Shown: piece after piece, positions 4,307-8,672 of the stretch
How positions within the stretch are numbered: the stretch's first letter is position 1
How the letters are laid out: each line of letters starts with the position of its first letter
DNA from: UBA5359 sp028699365 [NCBI: bacterium]
GTDB lineage: Bacteria > UBP13 > UBA5359
DNA: 8,672 bases
Assembly: GCA_028699365.1 (NCBI GenBank)
Contig: JAQVUQ010000094.1
Span: forward strand, 1 to 8,672
Direction of reading: 5' to 3'
Notes under the pieces: generated by a model
The model's input: the letters and a program-made list of their open reading frames with translations, nothing else
Told to the model about the DNA's origin: nothing
Database searches by the model: none
Made by a program: the position numbers and the translations under genes

Positions 4307-6937
4307 ATGAGATCAAATAGCTTTGCAATCAATGAATTACGCAATCCGCCGGCGGAATTGTGGCCCGGCTATTTTTGGTGTATCAATGACCGCATGGAAC
4401 TGGAAGAACTCCTGGAGCAGTTGCGCGATATGCACGCACATGATGCCCGATCCCTCTGCTTTATGCCGGTGCCGAAGGAAATGCGTCCCGATGTTTTGAG
4501 ATCAGAGATGTCCCCGGCATATCTGTCCGAGGGATATTTTGAAATCGTCAAAGCAATTGTCGCAGAGTGCCACAAGCTGGGAATGAATTACTGGCTGTAT
4601 GACGAAGGGGGATGGCCTTCGGGAGGCGCCACAGGCCAGGTCTATGCACGCGATCCCATTGCCCATTCTCCCAAAATCGTCGTTTTTAGGGACTCGCTTA
4701 TTGGTCCCGATGAAGCTTATACGGTTCCGCCGGACGTATTATGCGCAGCTCTTCATACCCGGGGAGGGTGGAAAACCTATCTGCCGGGGCAGACAATAGA
4801 GGGGCTCTCATCCGATTCGAACTTGCGGGTGTTTTTTATCAGATACGTTACCCACCACCAAGGTAATTCCGAGACTAATAACGCCTACGCGGACCTTTTG
4901 AGCCCCAAAGCAGTTGAAACCTTCCTGCAGCTTACGCACGAACGTTATGCCGGACATCTTGGTCACCTGTTCGGGGATACCATTCGATTTGCGTTTACGG
5001 ATGAACCATCCACGACTTATACAAAGGCCTCTCAACTGACCTGGACGGATGATATGGCTGAGGCATTTTGCCAAATAAAGGGTTATGATCTTATTCCTCG
5101 TTTACCGGAATTGATGGATAGCATTGATGAAAACGAGGCGCCTGATCGCGCTCAGTTACGCATCGACTTCCACGATGTATGCTCGCGCCTTTTTGTCGAA
5201 CGTTATTTACTCCCGATTAGAGAATGGTGTCGCCGGAACGGACTGCTTTCGGGCGGGCACTTCGGCGGCGAAGACGAGCCGCATTACAATACCGATGGCG
5301 GTTACGGCCATATCCTGCGTGCTTTGCGCGCACTGGATTTGCCCGGAGTGGATGCGATCTGGCGCGAGCTTTTTCCGGGAAAGCGCAGCCATCATTTCCC
5401 CAAATATGCATCCTCCGTGGCGCGGCAAATGGGGCAGCCGTATGTGCTTACCGAATCCTGTGCCGCGTATGGAAGCGGTCTTACCCTGGCGGAAATGAAA
5501 TGGATAATCGATCAGCAGTACGTGCGCGGCATATCCATGGCGGTTATTTCCAGCTATCTTTATTCCACTCGTGACCATTTTATGCAAACGTGGTGCCGTC
5601 CCCAATTCGGACGTTTTTATCCCCTCTGGAAATACAGCGCGTCTTTCCACGCCTATGTAGCCAGATTGGGCTATCTGCTTTCACGGGGGCAACCCTCCTG
5701 TCACACTGCCGTCTATTACGACGTGCGGAGCATCTGGGCCGGCGGTCCTACTCAGCAGAGAGCGATAGAACTTCATGAGCGACTGGCAGAGAATCTTTTG
5801 CAGAGCCAGTGCGATTTCGACTTTATCGACGACGATATACTGGCCGGTCAAGGCAGCCGGATTGAAAACGGAACTCTGGTTGTAGGTCCTATGCGTTACG
5901 ACAAAATCGTGGTGCCGTCCACCGATTGGATGGATGAAAGCGCATTGGCAGGCGTGGTTGAGTTTGTTCGCCAGAGCGGAACCCTGATCACAGTAGACGG
6001 TCCACTTCGTGCTGCTGGGGGGAGAGTGACGTTGCCGCCGGCCTTATCCGAGAGATCGGGGAGCGGAGCCGGCATTACAGCCACGACAATCGATCAGGTA
6101 TCCACCGCGCTGGAACCTGTTGTGCGTTTGTGCGATCCATGTGCAGACATCCGTGTCTGTAAACGTACGGATGAAAAAGTATCGATCTACTTCCTGACCA
6201 ATGAGGCGAACCGTCCCGTCCAAACCCAGGTAACCTTTGCTGAAAAAACAGTCCCCAGTCTATGCGACCCATCGACAGGTGAATTGTATCGTTATCCCGC
6301 CCGGCAGACTCATGAGGGAACAACGCTGGAACTCAAATTCCCGTCCCTGGGGTCCAAGGCGATTCTCTTTGGGTGTGAGGCAGATAAAACATGGAGTGAA
6401 TTTCAGGCTGCGGATGCCGTCCTTTTGGAAACAGGGTGGACCGTGCGTCCCCTCTGCCGTTATGTAGTTGGAGAACACAATTATGAGATTACAGAGCTTC
6501 ATGAACAGCCTCATTCCTGTGAGTTGGGCGACTGGAGAAGCGTTCTGGGCGATTGGTTCAGTGGAGACGCCGAGTACGTGACAGAGTTCGATTGCACCAT
6601 GGAACAGGCGGGCAAGCCCGCCAGACTGGATATTGGAGACGTGCGCTACGCCTGTGAGGTCGAAGTGAATGGACATTCCGCCGGCCGCCTGATCTGGAAG
6701 CCGTTTGAATTGGAACTGAACGGCATGCTGAACCCCGGGAAGAACACCTTAAAGGTGACAGTCACCAATACGCTGGCCAACGCCCTGCACGATCCCGAAG
6801 TCGTGCAATGCTGGGAGAATAAAAAGTGGCCGCGAGGGTATGATGTTAACGCCCGCAAATTCGAGCCGGACAGTTTCCCAAGCGGCCTTTTCGGCCCCGT
6901 GCGTGTTCTGTTCGGAAGCTATGCGCAGGAAACCTGA
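4307..6937 (+). CDS. Large glycoside hydrolase, GH106-like (possible alpha-L-rhamnosidase)
   Basis: The protein has 876 residues from ATG 4307 (879 from GTG 4298). The N-terminal part, to about residue 440, looks like a TIM barrel: PPAELWPGYFWCINDRMELE, YWLYDEGGWPSGGATG with Glu near 100, FAFTDEP with Glu near 233, GGHFGGEDEPH, and VLTESCAAYGSG with Glu near 383 followed by LTLAEMKWIIDQQYVRGI. This set, above all YDE.gWPSG, .TDEP and TES..yG, is how I recognise the GH106-like family, whose studied members remove alpha-L-rhamnose from plant glycans. A GATase-like middle domain (TAVYYDVRSIW to TLITVDG) and a C-terminal galactose-binding-like beta-sandwich (about 737-872, DIGDVRYACEVEVNG and LNPGKNTLKVTVTN) follow. 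No signal peptide is visible, so a cytoplasmic location is likely. The GH106 assignment is by pattern; a neighbouring family remains possible. Arginine codons are mostly CGN here, unlike the genes before it. Confidence 0.82.
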   Translation: MRSNSFAINELRNPPAELWPGYFWCINDRMELEELLEQLRDMHAHDARSLCFMPVPKEMRPDVLRSEMSPAYLSEGYFEIVKAIVAECHKLGMNYWLYDEGGWPSGGATGQVYARDPIAHSPKIVVFRDSLIGPDEAYTVPPDVLCAALHTRGGWKTYLPGQTIEGLSSDSNLRVFFIRYVTHHQGNSETNNAYADLLSPKAVETFLQLTHERYAGHLGHLFGDTIRFAFTDEPSTTYTKASQLTWTDDMAEAFCQIKGYDLIPRLPELMDSIDENEAPDRAQLRIDFHDVCSRLFVERYLLPIREWCRRNGLLSGGHFGGEDEPHYNTDGGYGHILRALRALDLPGVDAIWRELFPGKRSHHFPKYASSVARQMGQPYVLTESCAAYGSGLTLAEMKWIIDQQYVRGISMAVISSYLYSTRDHFMQTWCRPQFGRFYPLWKYSASFHAYVARLGYLLSRGQPSCHTAVYYDVRSIWAGGPTQQRAIELHERLAENLLQSQCDFDFIDDDILAGQGSRIENGTLVVGPMRYDKIVVPSTDWMDESALAGVVEFVRQSGTLITVDGPLRAAGGRVTLPPALSERSGSGAGITATTIDQVSTALEPVVRLCDPCADIRVCKRTDEKVSIYFLTNEANRPVQTQVTFAEKTVPSLCDPSTGELYRYPARQTHEGTTLELKFPSLGSKAILFGCEADKTWSEFQAADAVLLETGWTVRPLCRYVVGEHNYEITELHEQPHSCELGDWRSVLGDWFSGDAEYVTEFDCTMEQAGKPARLDIGDVRYACEVEVNGHSAGRLIWKPFELELNGMLNPGKNTLKVTVTNTLANALHDPEVVQCWENKKWPRGYDVNARKFEPDSFPSGLFGPVRVLFGSYAQET

Positions 6938-6954
6938 AGGAGCAAAATCAAAAA

Positions 6955-7818
6955 ATGGCAGCCTTGATTAACGCAATTCTATCCGGAATGTCCAATACGG
7001 CAGTGGCATGCACATTAAAAGGCGCGCAAACGGCAGGGTGCAGGATGATTTCCTTTGGAACAGTATTTATGGGAACGGCAGCATTGTGTTCGCTTGCAGT
7101 CATCCCTGTCTTTCCCGGCATGCGTTCCATATTCTGGAGTTGGAGTCTTGGAGCAGGTATGGGCTTGATCTTTATTGCCGGGTTAATGTTCACCTTTCAG
7201 GCCAACAAGGAGGGGCCGCCCTCCATCGTTTGGCTCATGGTCAATATGGGCTTGATCGTGCCGATAGCCTTGATGGCGATATTTTACCATGAGCCGTTAT
7301 ACCTTTCCGATCTCTTGCTTATGGGTACTTTTATCCTGATGCTGTGGCTGTTCAGACAGGGCATCAGCACAGCCGGTGATTTTTCAGGGGGACGTCCTTT
7401 ATATTACGTATTGTTGTTGATCCTGGTCTTCCTCACCAACGGTCTGCTGATGTTTGGGTTCAAGCTAAATCAGATACTTTACCCTGCAGCCAGCAAGGCT
7501 TCTTTTTTGGCTTCTCTCTACGGCAGCGGCTGCCTGCTCTTCCTTGCGGTCGCATATGCAAGACACCGTGGCAGGCTGTCGCAATTCCATGATCTTAAAT
7601 GGGGCATGGCAGCAGGCATAGCTAATGTTCTGGCTAATCTTTTTCTGCAGGGGGCCATGAGCCTTCCTGCCGTGGTAGCCTTCCCGATCATGCAGGGGCT
7701 TTCACTGCTGGGAGGAGTTATTTTGACAGGTTGCCTTTACAGGGAACGTCTTAACGGATTCAAGGCGCTCGGCATCATAGCAGGCTTGGCAGTTGTCCTG
7801 CAGGCGGTGCTGAGATGA
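6955..7818 (+). CDS. EamA/DMT-superfamily multi-pass membrane transporter
   Basis: This 287-residue protein is almost wholly hydrophobic, with about ten membrane segments, the size and layout of drug/metabolite transporters with two EamA repeats. Landmarks are GPPSIVWLMVNMGLIVPIAL in the first half, the half-ending YHEPLYLSDLLLMGTFILML, and in the second half AVVAFPIMQGLSLLGGVILT then YRERLNGFKALGIIAGLAVV. The last block is the typical 'E.....~..~G..li..g~~l' ending of the family. The N-terminal segment (MAALINAILSGMSNTAVACT) is short but the length is normal. AAGGAG at 6937-6942 overlaps the glycoside hydrolase stop and precedes ATG 6955 by 12 bases, so both are likely on one transcript. Members export or import small metabolites such as amino acids, nucleosides or sugars; the substrate cannot be told. 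Export of a sugar breakdown product would suit the neighbours, but that is a guess. Confidence 0.88.
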   Translation: MAALINAILSGMSNTAVACTLKGAQTAGCRMISFGTVFMGTAALCSLAVIPVFPGMRSIFWSWSLGAGMGLIFIAGLMFTFQANKEGPPSIVWLMVNMGLIVPIALMAIFYHEPLYLSDLLLMGTFILMLWLFRQGISTAGDFSGGRPLYYVLLLILVFLTNGLLMFGFKLNQILYPAASKASFLASLYGSGCLLFLAVAYARHRGRLSQFHDLKWGMAAGIANVLANLFLQGAMSLPAVVAFPIMQGLSLLGGVILTGCLYRERLNGFKALGIIAGLAVVLQAVLR

Positions 7819-7940
7819 GGGTTATGAAAACGGGAGATATAAACGGGCAAAAACGGAGGGATAAAATGAGTGCGAAGGCCGTTATTCTGCTCGTGGCCTT
7901 GCATTTGTTGGGAAAAACATCCTTTAGGAGGAAAAGTAAA
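7819..7940 (+). promoter_or_regulatory. Leader of the beta-helix gene with two weaker in-frame starts and a strong ribosome binding site
   Basis: This stretch has no separate gene. ATGs at 7824 and 7866 are both in frame with ATG 7941, without an intervening stop, and each has a purine-rich site (GAGG at 7817-7820, GGAGGG at 7855-7860). Starting at 7866 would add MSAKAVILLVALHLLGKTSF and RRKSK in front. The AGGAGG at 7926-7931 lies 9 bases before 7941, and only 7941 places a standard signal peptide at the N-terminus. I see no hairpin terminator behind the transporter gene. Confidence 0.5.
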
Positions 7941-8672
7941 ATGGCTACTCAGCCTACTCGACAGATAAGTGTTTATTTGATGGTTGCAATTGTCATAGCT
8001 CTGCTCACCGTTAATCATGCTGCATATGCTGCCACAAAGTATGTCTCGCTCTCCGGCAACGATAATTGGTCGGGAGATCAGGGGGCGCCCTGGCGAACGA
8101 TAACGTATGCTGCCACTCAAGCACAAGCAGGCGATACAATCAGGATTGAAGGCGGCAACTATGGGCACGAGCATGTTGTAATAAGTAATTCGGGAATAGA
8201 AGGAAGCCATATTATTTTAGAAGGCTATGTTAACGGGTCTGATGAACTGCCGTTAATTGACGGACAGGATCGAACGGGAAACGGAATTTATCTTGGGTCA
8301 AAGAGCTATGTCGAAATTAAAAATGTAAATGTGACCCAATATCAATACGGAATCTACGCATCTTATTCAACGTATGTAACATTGGATGGTATGGATATAT
8401 CCAGCCTTGGGAATACGGGTTGGGATGGATTTGGTATTTTTTGGTGGTATTCCGACCATTGTAATATACGGAACTGTGCTGTCACTGATGCAGGGGCAGT
8501 AAACGTTTGGTTGCGTTACTCACATTATAATTTTCTGAATAATTGCAGATTATATTACACCAACACGAGTAATCCGACCGATTATAACCTGGTTATAGGC
8601 TATGGACATGATAACACCATCCAGAATTGTCTCTCGCAAGATCAGGACCCTCAGAACTCACGCAGCGGGCAT
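7941..8672 (+). CDS. Secreted right-handed parallel beta-helix protein, N-terminal 244 residues (cut by window edge)
   Basis: The frame is open from ATG 7941 to the last base of the window. Residues 1-30 form a signal peptide: MATQPTRQIS, a hydrophobic core VYLMVAIVIALLTV, and AYA before a likely cut at 30/31. The mature protein begins KYVSLSGNDNWSG, then APWRTI and AGDTIRIEGGNY, the standard opening of secreted beta-helix proteins (DUF1565/pectate-lyase-like, NosD-like). Repeating coils follow: SHIILEG, SYVEIKNVNVTQYQYGIY, YVTLDGMDIS, HCNIRNCAVTDAG, YNFLNNCRLYYT, HDNTIQNCLSQ. The Asn-Cys steps stacked in successive coils are typical. Some relatives are polysaccharide lyases or epimerases and others are only surface or adhesion proteins; the catalytic part, if any, may lie beyond the window. 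The start is chosen by AGGAGG at 7926-7931 and the signal peptide. Its N-terminus shares a DNA module with the prepilin gene. Confidence 0.88.
   Translation, partial: MATQPTRQISVYLMVAIVIALLTVNHAAYAATKYVSLSGNDNWSGDQGAPWRTITYAATQAQAGDTIRIEGGNYGHEHVVISNSGIEGSHIILEGYVNGSDELPLIDGQDRTGNGIYLGSKSYVEIKNVNVTQYQYGIYASYSTYVTLDGMDISSLGNTGWDGFGIFWWYSDHCNIRNCAVTDAGAVNVWLRYSHYNFLNNCRLYYTNTSNPTDYNLVIGYGHDNTIQNCLSQDQDPQNSRSGH
7945..7962 (+). repeat. Two units of the CTACTCGAC-type repeat at the start of the beta-helix gene
   Basis: CTACTCAGC (7945-7953) and CTACTCGAC (7954-7962) match the tandem unit found three times at 2247-2273, at the same place just after the start codon and behind a nearly identical ribosome binding site. 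They encode Thr-Gln-Pro-Thr-Arg. Confidence 0.7.

Noticed and set aside
3847-4344. A 165-residue open frame on the minus strand across the binding protein/hydrolase junction
   Set aside because: It is opposite two genes with strong family matches and has no domain or binding site of its own.
7819-7940. A separate small membrane-peptide gene starting at ATG 7866
   Set aside because: Its frame runs without a stop into the beta-helix protein, so it would at most be an N-terminal extension.

Overview
The window reads as one accessory, carbohydrate-related stretch of a Gram-negative-type bacterial chromosome of moderate GC. The best taxonomic clue is the prepilin-like protein at 2243-2947. Its pattern ([16 protein letters not shown], then [32 protein letters not shown] and a terminal H-plus-DG-like block) is typical of the very large prepilin/DUF1559-like families of Armatimonadota and, more loosely, Planctomycetes and Lentisphaerota. 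An Armatimonadota-like origin is my best guess, and it is an inference from one family.

Layout, all on the plus strand. Bases 2-490 hold the 3' end of an amidohydrolase-2 family gene that begins outside the window. Bases 491-1166 have no intact gene but are not empty: they are a graveyard of three spliced fragments, an AbiEi-type antitoxin piece, an AbiEii-type nucleotidyltransferase toxin piece, and the C-terminal end of a sugar-type solute-binding protein related to the intact one at 3011-4294. Bases 1167-7818 form a tightly packed gene run: a GntR regulator with a LacI-like sensor domain, a prepilin-like protein, a solute-binding lipoprotein, a large GH106-like glycoside hydrolase and an EamA/DMT membrane transporter. 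After a 122-base leader, a secreted right-handed beta-helix protein starts at 7941 and runs off the right edge.

How the genes may work together (inference): the regulator senses a sugar and controls a small glycan-use locus. The beta-helix protein is a possible polysaccharide lyase or depolymerase, the GH106-like enzyme is a possible alpha-L-rhamnosidase, the lipoprotein captures a sugar, and the DMT protein moves a small solute. Rhamnose-containing pectin-type or other deoxy-sugar glycans would fit, but no substrate can be read from the sequence. No ABC permease or ATPase lies in the window, so the binding protein would need permeases encoded elsewhere.

The most unusual points are the three-gene scar at 548-1071; a near-identical ribosome-binding-site plus N-terminal 'CTACTCGAC' module shared by two unrelated genes (2231-2274 and 7930-7963); a sharp arginine-codon shift between the binding protein and the glycoside hydrolase; and a possible operator overlapping the regulator's start codon. 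I saw no tRNA, rRNA, CRISPR array, insertion sequence or convincing terminator.
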